This document shows, in pieces, positions 1-10,200 of a DNA stretch of 64,000 bases. Numbering within the stretch: the stretch's first letter is position 1; each line of letters opens with the position of its first letter. Both the position numbers and the translations under genes were made by a program. Below the pieces are notes generated by a model. It saw only the letters and a list, made by a program, of their open reading frames with translations, was not told where the DNA came from and did not search any database. The DNA comes from Thraustochytrium sp. TN22 (Eukaryota > Sar > Bigyra > Thraustochytrida > Thraustochytriidae): contig JABLUY010000050.1 in NCBI GenBank assembly GCA_013306675.1, positions 99,545 through 163,544 on the forward strand. Direction: 5' to 3'.

Positions 1-1672
1 TGATAAAGGCCGTGTAGGTGTCAAGCACGGTATCCGCCGCCGACATCTCCGAGATCTCAAGTGTGGCCGTGCCGGTCGAGGCACAGGTGGACGGCGCGCT
101 CCAAGAGAGCAATGCGGAGCGCACGCCGTCCTCGCACACCTCATCGGCCTCGCAGGCTACCTGCGTGCGGCGGTTGTACAGTGCCTGCTCCGTCTCGGGC
201 GTGGTATAGTAGCCATCGCTAACCACGGTGGGCTTGGCCGAACCAGCAGGGCAGTAGACCTGCGCCGGCTGGGCGGGCGTCGTCGGGGACCAGGAAAAGG
301 CGTCAATGTACTCCTGCTCGTAGCAGTTGACCGACTGAGGGCTCGTGTTGGCCTGGTCTGCAGGGCAGATGTACCCGGCCTGGCACGTGGAGCATGCGCT
401 GCTGCTAGCGGCGCCCGCCGTGGCGCGGTAGGTGCCACCAGGGCAGTAGTTGCGCACACCCGAGGCGCAGTAGTAGCCCGCCTCGCACTGGGCCTGGGCC
501 GTGCGGCGCGTGCTGGGCTCACCCGTAGTGTAGTAGCCGGCCGAGGCGGCAGTGGCCGTGACGGAGCCCTCCGGGCAGTAGACACTTGAGCCACCGCAGT
601 CGGCCGCCTCGTTCGTGACCTCGGTGCCGTCCCACTTGGTAGCGTCCGGGCAGGCCGAGCCCTCCGGGCAACGGTAGCCGGCCGGGCAGGCGCGCGTGCA
701 CTGGCTGGAGGTCTGGGCCATGTAACCGCAGCGGCCGGCGGCGCAGAGCCCAGCAGGCGGGTCGGGCCGCGTGTTGGCCGTGCCCTCACAGTAGTAGCCC
801 GGGTCACACTCCCTGCACTCCTCGCTCTGCGTGAGGCCGGTGGTCGGGCCGTACTTGCCGGTCGGGCAGGGCTGCGGGGCGTTCGTGGCGCCGGCGTCGA
901 CGTCCGCTGAGGTCCCAGCCGGGCAGTAGTAGCCCAGAGGGCACTCATCCGTGCATGTACTCGTGCGGCCGGCCGAACCGATCGTGCCGGCCGGGCACGC
1001 CGAGCAATCGCTCTCAGAGAGGCCACCCGCGCTAGTGCGGTACGTGCCTCCAGGGCACTGCGTGCACACAGGCGTCAGGTTCTCGTTGGTCCACCGCTCG
1101 TATGCCTGGCTCTGGTAGTAGCCCGCCGGGCACAGCGCGTCCATGACGCAGACGCTTGCGTAGGTATTGGTGCACGGCTCGTCGTTCCAGTTTCCCTCGT
1201 CGGCCTGGCGATCCCAGATCTGGACACAGTCCTCACCACCGTCGCTGTTATCCACGTTGTTGGGCTCACCTACAGCCCACTTCGTGTAGCTCTGATCGTC
1301 GCCGTTGATCCAGGACCATGTGTCTTCGCCCTGAATCTGGTACAGGCCAAGCCAGCACACGCCCTTGTTGGCATAGTTCGGGCCACCATTGTTATCCTTG
1401 CAACCTCGGCTGCCGCCGTTCACGTTGCTGTTCACATACTCGTTCTCATCCAGCGTGTGGATTGACACGAGGCTGGCGCCTTCGTCCCTGCACGTCGCAA
1501 GGTGCACGCTCCACGTCCTCTTTTGCGAGATGTATCTGTAGCACCGCCCCATGTACAGCGTGTAGCCGGACGCCGAGCAGACCATCGTCTGCGCCTGCGC
1601 CACGACCACGTGCTCAAGCGCCAGCACCAGCGCCAGCAGCGCCAGCGTCGTGCTTCGCATGGTCGCCTTCAT
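1..1672 (-). CDS. Secreted/surface C-type lectin protein with GCC2/GCC3 Cys-rich repeats (partial, 3' end outside window)
   Basis: The minus-strand frame is open from the ATG at 1672 to the window edge, so at least 557 residues are seen and no stop is reached. Residues 1-28 look like a signal peptide (basic start, LALLALVLAL core, AQAQ end). Residues about 32-176 form a C-type lectin domain: WLGL near 107-110, WSWI near 119-122, an EPN triplet at 136-138, WND at 162-164, and cysteines 61, 149, 167 and 175 in the usual pairing order. EPN plus WND is the Ca2+ site of mannose-type lectins, so mannose-like glycan binding is a reasonable inference. From about 181 on, the protein is a run of CPAGYY / CPGGTYR / CEAGYYC units typical of GCC2/GCC3 (ephrin-receptor-like) repeats. 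The protein is probably extracellular; a membrane anchor, if any, lies outside. A second ATG at 1660 would shorten the leader by four residues. Confidence 0.85.
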   Translation of the reverse strand, partial: MKATMRSTTLALLALVLALEHVVVAQAQTMVCSASGYTLYMGRCYRYISQKRTWSVHLATCRDEGASLVSIHTLDENEYVNSNVNGGSRGCKDNNGGPNYANKGVCWLGLYQIQGEDTWSWINGDDQSYTKWAVGEPNNVDNSDGGEDCVQIWDRQADEGNWNDEPCTNTYASVCVMDALCPAGYYQSQAYERWTNENLTPVCTQCPGGTYRTSAGGLSESDCSACPAGTIGSAGRTSTCTDECPLGYYCPAGTSADVDAGATNAPQPCPTGKYGPTTGLTQSEECRECDPGYYCEGTANTRPDPPAGLCAAGRCGYMAQTSSQCTRACPAGYRCPEGSACPDATKWDGTEVTNEAADCGGSSVYCPEGSVTATAASAGYYTTGEPSTRRTAQAQCEAGYYCASGVRNYCPGGTYRATAGAASSSACSTCQAGYICPADQANTSPQSVNCYEQEYIDAFSWSPTTPAQPAQVYCPAGSAKPTVVSDGYYTTPETEQALYNRRTQVACEADEVCEDGVRSALLSWSAPSTCASTGTATLEISEMSAADTVLDTYTAFI

Positions 1673-1714
1673 TGGGCGGGCGCCGCTACGCTTTACTGTA
1701 CGCCGCACCGATGC

Positions 1715-1794
1715 TCGAGCTGCGCTCGAGCTGCGCGAGCTGCGCGAGCTGCGCGAGCTGCGCGAGCCGCGCGAGCTGCGCGAGCTGCGCGAGC
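1715..1794. repeat. 9-bp tandem repeat (ctgcgcgag) upstream of the lectin gene
   Basis: About eight imperfect copies of ctgcgcgag, starting with two ctgcgctcgag-like variants, end about 43 bp upstream of the lectin ATG at 1672. It is probably in the promoter or 5' leader. It is one of several short-period GC-rich repeats found next to start codons in this window. Confidence 0.8.
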
Positions 1795-2595
1795 CGGCCT
1801 CGACCTCGGCGGTGCTCGCCTCGGTCTGGGTTTGTTGGCCGCGCGCGCCGCTCGCCGCGCCCGAGCCTCCGCTCGGAGGTCCTGCACCGCTGCCAGCGCG
1901 CGCCGCGCTGCGCCGCGCGCCAATTCAAATTTGGAAATTGTCTCCTTGGGCTGCTGGCGCCAGTGGCCTCACTTCCCTTCCCTGCCGCCACTGCGGGGGC
2001 GCTCACGCGCCGCCTCTTACGGTATGTTACAGGCTGCTGCGCCGCTTCTCGCCTGCTCCGCCGGCGCCGCTGCGGCTGCGGCAGCTGCCAGCACGCGTCG
2101 CCGCGCTTCCTTCGAGGGGCGCCCAGGCCGCGCCGCGCAGCGCGCTGCCGCGCCGCGCTGGCCAGGGCCGCAGGCGTGCCTCGCGGCGCCGCGCCTCGCA
2201 GGGGCCTGGCCTGGCTGCGAGCTGGACTCTCGGCTAGGTCGCCAGCTAGCTAGACACTTAGCTAGACTGTTTGTGGTGCTGCTCGGCCCGCTGGCGACTC
2301 GCTTGCACTGCCTTGCAGTGCGGTGGGTGCCGGCTGCCCGCCCGGCCCCCACACTGCAACACGAGCGGAGCCTGCGGAGGCAGCGCCGGCTGGCGGTCGG
2401 GCGCCTAGCCGCGGGCAGCCGCACCGTCGCCAGACTCGGCCAGAGGCGGCCAGGCATCCTCGCCTCGATGCGGCCACGCGTGCGTGCGGGCGGTACGCCG
2501 AGCAGCGTGGCGATGCGCCGCGCGCGCGCGGCCTCCCGGAAGTTCTCGCGCGATCGGGATTCGGGAAACAGCACCCGTGGCAGCTTTCGAGGTAG

Positions 2596-2675
2596 ATGAT
2601 AATTTACTGTCTGTCGCACGGCCAAGATGACGGCATTAAAAATGATCGTCGTGCGACAGTCAGTAAGCTTATGAT
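2596..2675. other. Long imperfect hairpin (inverted repeat) in intergenic DNA
   Basis: Arms 2604-2620 and 2650-2666 are complementary at 16 of 17 positions. Inside them acg/cgt and catt/aatg pair around an AAA loop at 2638-2640, leaving a one-sided bulge at 2621-2629. Outside them atgataa (2596-2602) can pair with ttatgat (2669-2675) with one mismatch. The fold is about 80 nt, with precursor-microRNA-like or MITE-like geometry. No target-site duplication or transposase is visible. Confidence 0.6.
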
Positions 2676-4008
2676 GCAGGAGCAGCCTATGTAGCAACAG
2701 AAAACCTCTCATGCTGAGGATTGGCCAACGCACAAGACACGAGATTACGGCTGCACACAACACAACCCAGGTTGTGTCTGCCCAGAGAGACTGAAAGAGT
2801 GCAGACTGTACTCTACGAAAACCAAGCTTGCAAGGCGAGGGAGAGTCAAGGAGTTTGGACCTCGGCAGCCGCCGTGGCCGCCGGCAGCACGCGACACGCT
2901 GCAGCCGCTTGGCCGTCGAGACTCGAGAGGTCCGGGCTGATCGAAAATGCTCACGAGACTCCAGGCTCGTCCGGGCTCGAGACTCGACCCGGCCAGGCGC
3001 CACAGGCGGTGTCTTGGAGCTGGCTGAGTCGCTCGCTGCCCGGCTCGACAGCCAGCGCAGCGCGTGCCTTGGCTCCATTGGCCATGCTCAGCATGCTGGC
3101 CAGGCGTCAGGCCACGGAGGCTCGGAGCTGCGCAGAGAGGGAGCGAAAGTCTCTGCCTCCGATGCGCGTGCCTCCTGGCAGCTCCGGTGCTTCCGCACCC
3201 GGGTTCCGAGGCATGCGCGACTTCCACGCGACGTGGCGCGAGCGGCAGTCAGCTAGGCCGAGCCACTCTGGCTGAGCCAGCACGACCTGACAGGCTGGCA
3301 TGGCAGCGGTCCACGTGCTCAGACTAAGCCAGCACGGGCTGGTCTGGCAGCCACGGCCGGCGAGCGTGAGGCGTGAGCGACTCGGATCGCCAGCCTGCAG
3401 CCGCGCGCACAAGATTTCGGCGTACTGTCTTCCCAGGTGCACGCTTCGAGATAGTGTGTGCGTCGACCCTTCCCGGCCCCAGGTGCGGGAAGCGTGAGCG
3501 AGTCGCTACGCCGCTCGCCGCCGCTCCAGCACATGACCAGCACCGTCAGCACGTTGAACTTTTGCACATGGTACAGTCAAAAACAATCAGATTGGTGAAA
3601 TGTCAGCGCTGCTCATGCGCGCTCGTGCCTTTCACCCCGATCAGCCAGCGGCCAGCCGGCCTTAAGAAAGCCCGGACACTGTTACTGGCACTGGCGGAGG
3701 GACAGTGAGTGAGCCGCTGGCAGTCGAAAACATCGCCAGCTCAGGTGCGCCGCGAGCCGGCCTGGGCCACTGGCGCAGCGGCGCGAGCCGGCTCACGGTC
3801 AGGCTCAAGCGGCCCGGTCAGGGCCAGCAAGTCGACTGCGCCGCGGCCTGACTGACTCACTCACTGGTGCAGTGTGTTGCCTGGCATCACTGCGGCGGTG
3901 GTCGCGGTTCACGACACTGGCTGGCGGAGGGCGGAGGGGCTGGGAGGGCGGAGTGGCGACGGCTGGCGATCATGTGTAGGCCTACTGATGATAGGCTGGT
4001 GGTACGGT

Positions 4009-4038
4009 ACGCTGTATGGTACCATGGTACCATGGTAC
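4009..4038. repeat. Palindromic ggtaccat tandem cluster
   Basis: Overlapping ggtac, ggtacc and ccatgg words form a self-complementary tract (core tggtaccatggtaccatggt). It lies just beyond the 3' end of the ankyrin-IQ gene. Its role is unknown; it could extrude as a cruciform or bind a dimeric protein. Confidence 0.7.
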
Positions 4039-4108
4039 TACCCTTGCACGCTGCGAATGGCTTTTCTCGGCTTTTCTCGCCAGACTCGAGGATCTGTCAA
4101 GGCTTTGC

Positions 4109-6352
4109 TCACCAGACTCGCCCACCATCCTCATGAAAACTACGAAGACCTTGGCGCGGTCTTGGAGCGAGCGGAGGAAGGCCATGCCGCCGAGGCTTCC
4201 TCGGCCCGGGGGCGGCCGTGAGCTGACGGTTGTCGGTCGGTTCTGGCAGCGCGGGCGGCGGCAGTGCTTCAGGCGCACCGCCCTCATCGCCGCCGAGGCG
4301 CCGTTCGTGAACCCGGTGCTGCTGCTCAGGCCGCTGCTCTTCTGTTGTACTAGCTAGAGGCTTACATGAAGGCCTAGTAGTGAGTCGCCAGCGGCGGTCA
4401 ACACGCGCGCGGACGACCTTGCGCAGCTCACGCTGTGCATGGAGCTTGCGACGGCGCTGCCAGTAGACGCTGTCGCGCGCCAGAGCGGCTGAGGCCGGGC
4501 CCACCTGCACGTGGAAGCGCACGGTGGGGACGAGCTCACCGGAGACGTGCGCCCTCTGTTGTAGTGGTACTAGTACGACGCCGTCTCGCCGTTCGACAAG
4601 GTCGCGCGCGTGGTTTTGCTCGTGGTGGCCGCAGCGCAAGCAGACGTCGCGCGAGCGGCCGGAGCCAACCTCTGCGAGCGCGAAGCGAGGACAGGAGCAG
4701 CGCAGACAGGCGGCCGGGCGGCCCGGGGCGCGCCTTGCACCACAGACCGGGTGCAGGCCGCGTACGTGTAGGCAATCGCGCAGGAGACCCAGACGCGCCA
4801 GGTGGCGGTGGCGCTGCGCAACGGCGCGGCGGCGGCCCTGCAGCCCGCGCCACGCAGCCTGCAGGACCACCACGGCCTCCTCTTCTTGGCCCTGCTGCTG
4901 CACCTGGACAGCCTCGTGCGCCAGAGGCCGCAGCGCACGGCAAATTCGGCGCGCCGCGGCCACCTCACGTTTCGCCTGCAGCACGGGCAGCACACGGTCC
5001 AGCGCCGCTAGCGCCTCCGCGAGCTCGCTCCGAGCCGCACGGCCTGCGCACAAGAACTCACGCTCTCGAACTCGCCACGGAAGGCACGCCAGAAGCCCGC
5101 GCACCTGACGCTGCAGCAGCACGGCAGCGCGCTCCTCGCGTAGGCCTTGGGCATTGGCGCGCTCGCGCAGCCATCGCCTCGCAGCACGAGCTACGGTGGT
5201 CGCCGCCTCGCGCTGCGCTTCCTCCCAGCCAGCCTCCACGGCCCTGGTCAGGTAACGCGACCCGGGGCCATCGTGCAGTGCGTGTCCAAGCTGGTTCTGC
5301 TGCTGCTGGAGCCTCCACAGGTTGAGGCCGCGCCGGCCGGCGGTCCGGGCAACACTGCGCCCGTGGCGCTCTACGAAGCCGCGCCACATCGTCTGCAGGA
5401 CCACGGCCGCGTCCCGTTTCAGGACGGCCCGCCGCACGAGCCGACGGCCTAGCCTGCCCCGCCAGGTGCGCTGCAGCTTGGTGGCGTAGAGCTGATGCAT
5501 GCGCCCGCGCCTCGCCTCCAGGATCGCGAGCGCGGCAGCCTCACGGAATCTGCGCCTCGCCAGCCAGCGTCGCACGAAGCTCTGGATGTGCGTGGCAGCC
5601 TCACGCCGCACGCTCAACGCCACGGACTTGCGCTTCGTGAACGCACGCCGCAGCTGGTTCGCGGCGCGCGTGCCCCGGCGCTTCTGCGCCTGGAGCGCCT
5701 TGACGGTCTTGGATGCCGGTTCCTGTTGCTCCCGCGCCTCCTCCAGCACCGGCTCCAATCTGCTCCGCGCGCTCGGCAAGATGTGGTCCATTACCGTCTC
5801 ACGACGCTTGTTCATGTACGAGACGCGCGCCACCGGGTACCCAAAGCGCGTGTCGAGGAGCGCCTGGACCGCTTTGACGTTGCCGTATTTGGCGCTCGTC
5901 ATCAGCGGCGTCAGCCCGACCTTGTTCTCCTTGTTCGCATCAGCACCGCGCAGCAGCATGCCCATCACCACGCGTCCGGCGCCCACCTGGCACGCCAGCA
6001 GCAGCGGCGTCATCCCGTAGGCATCCTCCAGGTTCGCCAGAGCCGACTGTTGCTCTGGCTTGCGCAGGCCCCGTGGCGGTTTGAGCCTTCGCAGAGCGCA
6101 TAGCTCCTCCTCGTCCGCCTCGATCTCCTCGATGACCGCGTCTAGGTCCTTGCGCTGCATGGCCGCCCACACCCGCGCCGTGCGCGGGTTCTTGGCGACA
6201 TTATCGTCGGCGTCCTCGTCCTCATCGTTCGAGGAGGACTCGTACGAGCCGGCGCTGCTGCTCGAAGCCTCGTCCCCGTCCTTGTCCTCGACCTCGTTGT
6301 CGAGGCGCAGCGCGGCGCGCAGCGCCGCTGCGCGCCGCGCCGCTGCGCGCAT
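4109..6352 (-). CDS. Ankyrin and IQ-motif protein with a Cys/His cluster
   Basis: This 747-aa frame starts at the ATG at 6352; the open frame runs further upstream but only to a GTG at 6580. An acidic Ser-rich N-terminus is followed by about two ankyrin repeats near residues 105-175 (YGMTPLLLACQ, GLTPLMTSAKYGN). At least five IQ-like units (AATHIQSFVRRWLARRR, TKLQRTWRGRLGRR, VVLQTMWRGF, AVLLQRQVRG, VVVLQAAWRG) are spread over about 250-490. These normally bind calmodulin or myosin light chain-like EF-hand proteins. Near 538-580 a C-x2-C-x-C...C-x2-CGHHEQNH pattern looks like a zinc site. The last ~100 residues are low complexity. A cytoskeletal or ciliary scaffold is likely from the family, but no partner is shown. 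A 20-nt gtctt-type repeat lies just upstream of the ATG. Confidence 0.8.
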   Translation of the reverse strand: MRAAARRAAALRAALRLDNEVEDKDGDEASSSSAGSYESSSNDEDEDADDNVAKNPRTARVWAAMQRKDLDAVIEEIEADEEELCALRRLKPPRGLRKPEQQSALANLEDAYGMTPLLLACQVGAGRVVMGMLLRGADANKENKVGLTPLMTSAKYGNVKAVQALLDTRFGYPVARVSYMNKRRETVMDHILPSARSRLEPVLEEAREQQEPASKTVKALQAQKRRGTRAANQLRRAFTKRKSVALSVRREAATHIQSFVRRWLARRRFREAAALAILEARRGRMHQLYATKLQRTWRGRLGRRLVRRAVLKRDAAVVLQTMWRGFVERHGRSVARTAGRRGLNLWRLQQQQNQLGHALHDGPGSRYLTRAVEAGWEEAQREAATTVARAARRWLRERANAQGLREERAAVLLQRQVRGLLACLPWRVREREFLCAGRAARSELAEALAALDRVLPVLQAKREVAAARRICRALRPLAHEAVQVQQQGQEEEAVVVLQAAWRGLQGRRRAVAQRHRHLARLGLLRDCLHVRGLHPVCGARRAPGRPAACLRCSCPRFALAEVGSGRSRDVCLRCGHHEQNHARDLVERRDGVVLVPLQQRAHVSGELVPTVRFHVQVGPASAALARDSVYWQRRRKLHAQRELRKVVRARVDRRWRLTTRPSCKPLASTTEEQRPEQQHRVHERRLGGDEGGAPEALPPPALPEPTDNRQLTAAPGPRKPRRHGLPPLAPRPRQGLRSFHEDGGRVW

Positions 6353-6782
6353 CGCAGGCTTCCGCTGTTTGTCTTGTCTTGTCTCGTCTTGCCTGCCTGC
6401 ACGCGCTGCGTTCTCTCGTGTCAAGACTCCCGTGCCGCCCCCGGGCCTGACAGGCCTCTCTCTGCCCCCTGGGCCGCCGTTAAGTAGCGCGCAGCCGACC
6501 ACTGCAAGCGCGCAGCCGACCAGCGCGAAGCAAACCCCAAACCCAGCGCGACAGCGGCCGTCGGTGGCGGTAGCTCGCACGCTCGCTCGCTCGCTCGCGG
6601 ACAGCGGCGTGCAGCGGCGGCGGCGGCGCGCTGCGCTTCCTCGCCAGCTGCAGGCCTTTGATTGGCGCCGGCCTCCATCGCCAGCCCTCGGGCTCCTTCA
6701 CGCTCTCGGTCGCGGTCGTCCTCGCACGCTCGGTCGATCGGTCGCAGCGCAGCGCAGCGCAGCGCAGCGCAGCGCAGCTGCC
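6353..6782. promoter_or_regulatory. Divergent promoter region of the ankyrin-IQ and coiled-coil genes
   Basis: These 430 bp separate two start codons on opposite strands, so they must hold both promoters or leaders. They contain four gtcty units at 6371-6390, a gctc period-4 run near 6580-6600, and seven cgcag units at 6743-6777 that end 5 nt before the plus-strand ATG. No TATA box is evident. Confidence 0.5.
6743..6777 (+). repeat. Seven perfect copies of pentamer cgcag
   Basis: A perfect 35-bp run of cgcag ends 5 nt upstream of the ATG at 6783. It is the clearest example of the pentamer repeats that sit beside start codons in this window. Confidence 0.9.
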
Positions 6783-6986
6783 ATGTCCGCGCCTCCGTCG
6801 GCGGCGCCCTCGTCCGGGCGCGAAGTCATGGACGCCGTCAAGGAGCTGCAGCTGGCGGTGCTGCAGCTGGAGGGCGAGGTGGAGCGCCTGCAGCGCAACT
6901 GCGACCGCGTCGTGAGCTACCAGGACGACCTGCTGCGCGTCTGCGCTGTGTGGCACCGCTGGCTCGGCAACGCGCGCGCGCAGTGA
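6783..6986 (+). CDS. Small coiled-coil protein, 67 aa, unknown function
   Basis: The ATG at 6783 opens a 67-residue frame ending in TGA at 6984. Residues 1-15 are Ser/Pro/Ala-rich. Residues 16-57 show a heptad pattern of hydrophobic positions (V, L, L, L, L, V, L) consistent with one amphipathic coiled-coil helix, ending WHRWLGNARAQ. The helix has a protein-like mix of residues, unlike the Arg/Ala shadows around it, which supports a real gene. I do not recognise a family; small coiled-coil subunits of trafficking or cytoskeletal complexes look like this. It lies 303 bp upstream of the IQ giant on the same strand, and an alternative is that it is part of that gene's leader. Confidence 0.6.
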   Translation: MSAPPSAAPSSGREVMDAVKELQLAVLQLEGEVERLQRNCDRVVSYQDDLLRVCAVWHRWLGNARAQ

Positions 6987-7288
6987 CGCTCGCTCGCTCC
7001 CCCGCCCGCCCGCGCGCGCGCCCGCCCGCCCGCCCGCCCGCGCACCCGGATCGAGGGAGTCGGAGTCGAGGCAGGGAGGGAGGCAGGGGGGCAGGCGCGG
7101 TGTCCGTGCGCCGCCGGGAGCAAGGCGCGCGAACGGATCTTTCCCTCTTCCCCTCGGGTCTCGCTCTTGCCCTATTCTGAGAGAGAGCACGCCGCCAGGC
7201 GCGCAGCAAAGCGGTGCGCGGCGCCAAGGCGCGCGCGCTGCGCTGGTCGGTCGGCCGCGGCCCGGCGGCACAGGCGCTGGCGGCAACG
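6987..7288 (+). promoter_or_regulatory. Upstream region of the IQ giant
   Basis: These 302 bp hold the 3' flank of the small coiled-coil gene and the 5' leader of the IQ giant. A CCCG/CGCG period-4 run lies near 6995-7045. The frame of the next gene is open back to a GTG at 7214, but the first ATG in frame is at 7289. Confidence 0.45.
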
Positions 7289-10200
7289 ATGACGTACGAG
7301 GCGCTGCGCGACCCGCACTGCAGGGCCGCACGCAGCAAACAGGCACAGCGACAGCTGCTGGCGGCAGAGAGAGAGGCGAAGCGAGCGCGTGGCGCGGATG
7401 GCGGCAAACGCGCCGTGCATGAGGCCAAGAAGGCGGCGGCCGCGGCCGCGGCCGTCGTGACGAGGGCCACGTCCACGGAGCACGGAGGCGTCACCTTCCA
7501 GCGGCCGAGCGGGTCCGACCCGGAGCGCGAGGTGGAGGTGCTCAAATGCATTGTGCTACGCGAGAACTACATCGAGCGCCTGCGCGGCCTGTCGGGCGCC
7601 GCACTCGCAGAGCGCCAGAACGACTTCGTAGACCTCGCCGACCTGCTGCGCACCGTGACGCTGGACGTCATCGACAACATCTTGCGCTGGAAGCGTGGCG
7701 CGCCGGCCGGCTCGCAATTCATCTGGAACGGGACCAACTACCTCCTGCGCATCCCGTCGGACCTCGACTTCCTCACCAAGAGCACCTCGGTGCAGGCCTG
7801 GCTCGGCGCTCCTGCCACGCGAAATCCCTTCCTCATCAGCCGCACGCTCGACGACAGTCCGGCCGCCAACGAGCCGCTGCGCACGCCCGCGCGCAGCAAA
7901 CCGCCGCAGTCGCCGCACCACAGCAAGAAGGCCTCGCGCAAGCGGGCGCGGGGCGCGCCCGACGGCTCGCGCTCGGGCACAGCGGCCGCCGCCTCCACGC
8001 CGTACGCGACTCCCGTCGTCAACGACCCGGAGATGAAGCTGCCGCCCATGACGCCCCAGCGCGAGCAGCGCCTTGCCAAGCAGCAACAGGCATCCCTCGA
8101 GGGCTCGCGCCCCGCCTCCATTTCCGCGCCCGGTGCCGAGGTCGACATGATCCGTGTGCTCGAGGCGGAGCGCGCGCTCCTGCAGGAGGAAGAGATCCAC
8201 GGCCAGTTCACGCGTAACTCCATCGGCCAGGTCGTGCCGGCTGCGCTCGGCAAGGACGAGGCCAACGTGCACGGATTCCACACCCTGCGCGTGCGCGAGC
8301 CGGCCACGGCCACGCAGCAGCCCGAAGGCGCCCAACAGCAGGGTTCGGACGAGGCCGCGGCCGCGGCCCGCACATCGGATCGCCGCCAGTGGCCCAACGG
8401 GACCTACATGATGGAGCGCGCTAAGCAGGGCGGCGAGTCGGGCGCGTTGCACAGAGAGCAGGCGCGCGGCCGCAAAAACGTGCCGCGCAGACGCAGCCGC
8501 GGCGCGCAGCTGGACCTGGAGCTGCGACGCGCCAGGGCGGACAACGAAACGCTCGAGAAGGAGCTCTACGTGCTCCAGTCTGCCCTGGACCGCGCGCGGG
8601 GCGACCTCGCCGCGCTCGAGGCCATGGCTGACCAAGAGGACCTACAGAACGTCGCGGGCGCCGGCCCACACGAGGCGGCGCGCAGGGAGCGCGACGCGCT
8701 CGTCAAGGCCTCCTTCATTGCCAAGACCGAACTCGAAGTGGAGCGCCGCCAAGTGGACCTCGAGCACCGCAAGAAGCTCGTCGACCGCAAGGAGGCCGTG
8801 CAGCGCCAGTTCCAGGAGCGGCAGCGCGCTGACCAGCTGCGCATGCGCCAGGAGACCATCGACCGCAAGCGGCGGCAGGGCGACGCCTTTGCGGCCGCCG
8901 TGGACATCCCGGAGGGCGAAACGCCGCCAGCGGAGCCCACCGACCCGCTCGGCGACGACGCCATGGCGGTCGCGCTCGCCAACATCGAGGCCGACATGAA
9001 TGAGCCGGTCCGGCCCTATGTGCGCGTTGAGGACGCCGCCGCGACGCAGATCGAACGCGTCGTGCGCGGCCGCCTCGGCCGACTGCGCTTCAGGCGCGTT
9101 TATGCGCTGCACTCGCGCATGGCACTGCGCATCCAGAGCACCTACCGCGGCCATCTCGGCCGCCTCCGCGCGCACGAGGTGCGCCGCCGCCGCGACGCGA
9201 GCGTGCTCATGGAGAGCCTCTGGCGCGGGCACGCGGCACGCCGCCGCGTGTGGGAGATCCGCAACGCGCGCCGCCGCCAGGAGGCCGCCACGCAGATCCA
9301 GACCACCTGGCGCGGCATGCGCGGCCGCCTGCGCGCGCTGCACAAGCGCCAGCTGAACGAGTTTGGCACGGTCTGCGTCTCGCTCACCAACTCCTTCTTT
9401 CAGAGCGACCTGCTCGAGCTCGCCAAGCCCAAGGCGGACGAGATCGAGCCGGAGGCCCACACTTTGGTCAAGTGCTGTCTGATCCTCACCGCACGCGGCG
9501 CCTACGGGCCCGAGCCGCACGTTGAGCACCTCATCAACTGGAAGGCGTGCAAGCGCGGCCTGCGCCGCTCCTTCTTTCTGCAAAAGGTGCGCGCGCTGGC
9601 CGCCGCGGCGCGCGCCGGCTGCCTGTACTTGCCGCCAGAGCGCGTCGCCGCGGTGCGCAGGCACATGCACGACCCCAAGATGACCGTCAAGCACATGGCC
9701 TTTCTCAAGCGCGGCGCGCGCGGCGCGCAGTTCCTCCTGCAGTGGCTCGAGACCGTCGTGGCGTGCCAGGAGATCGTGCCCGAATTTCTCGAGCCCGACG
9801 CGCACACCTGGCCCGAGTGGCGCGCCGTTCTGGACGCTGACGACCCGGAGGGCCTCGAGCTCTGGGAGCCCGCCGACACCGACTACGACAGCGACCAGAT
9901 CGACCCGGAGCACTACGTCCCGGATGAGCTGCTGCGCTGTCGCATCTCGCGCCCGCGCCCGCTTATCGTCGCCGTCGCCGACGACGTGCCGCACGGCCCG
10001 CGCGAGCACATTTGCACGCAGCTCAAGCGTCTGCTCCCAGGCTCCTTCGTGCACGTCGCGCAGAAGAGCTTCGACGTCGGCGTGCTGCAGGAGGTCCTCA
10101 ACGGTGGCCACAACATCATCCTCGACGTCTGCATCGGCATGGGCGCGCGCGACCGCAACGCCTTCAATCGCAAGTTTTCTGTGGCCAAATCCACGCTCGA

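Larger units (their letters stand above)
1673..4108. other. Gene-free region of 2.4 kb between the lectin and ankyrin-IQ genes
   Basis: Open frames here (for example a 353-codon minus frame at 2017-3078) are Arg/Ser/Ala-rich, show no domain and change character at each repeat, as expected from GC-rich noncoding DNA. The stretch holds a 9-bp tandem repeat at 1715-1794, a CTAG tract near 2243-2262, a long hairpin at 2596-2675, and a palindromic GGTACC/CCATGG cluster at 4009-4038. It includes the 5' region of the lectin gene and the 3' flank of the ankyrin-IQ gene. Confidence 0.6.

Noticed and set aside
2017-3078. 353-codon minus-strand frame in the 1.7-4.1 kb region
   Set aside because: Low-complexity Arg/Ser/Ala sequence, no recognisable domain, and it spans the hairpin; treated as noncoding.
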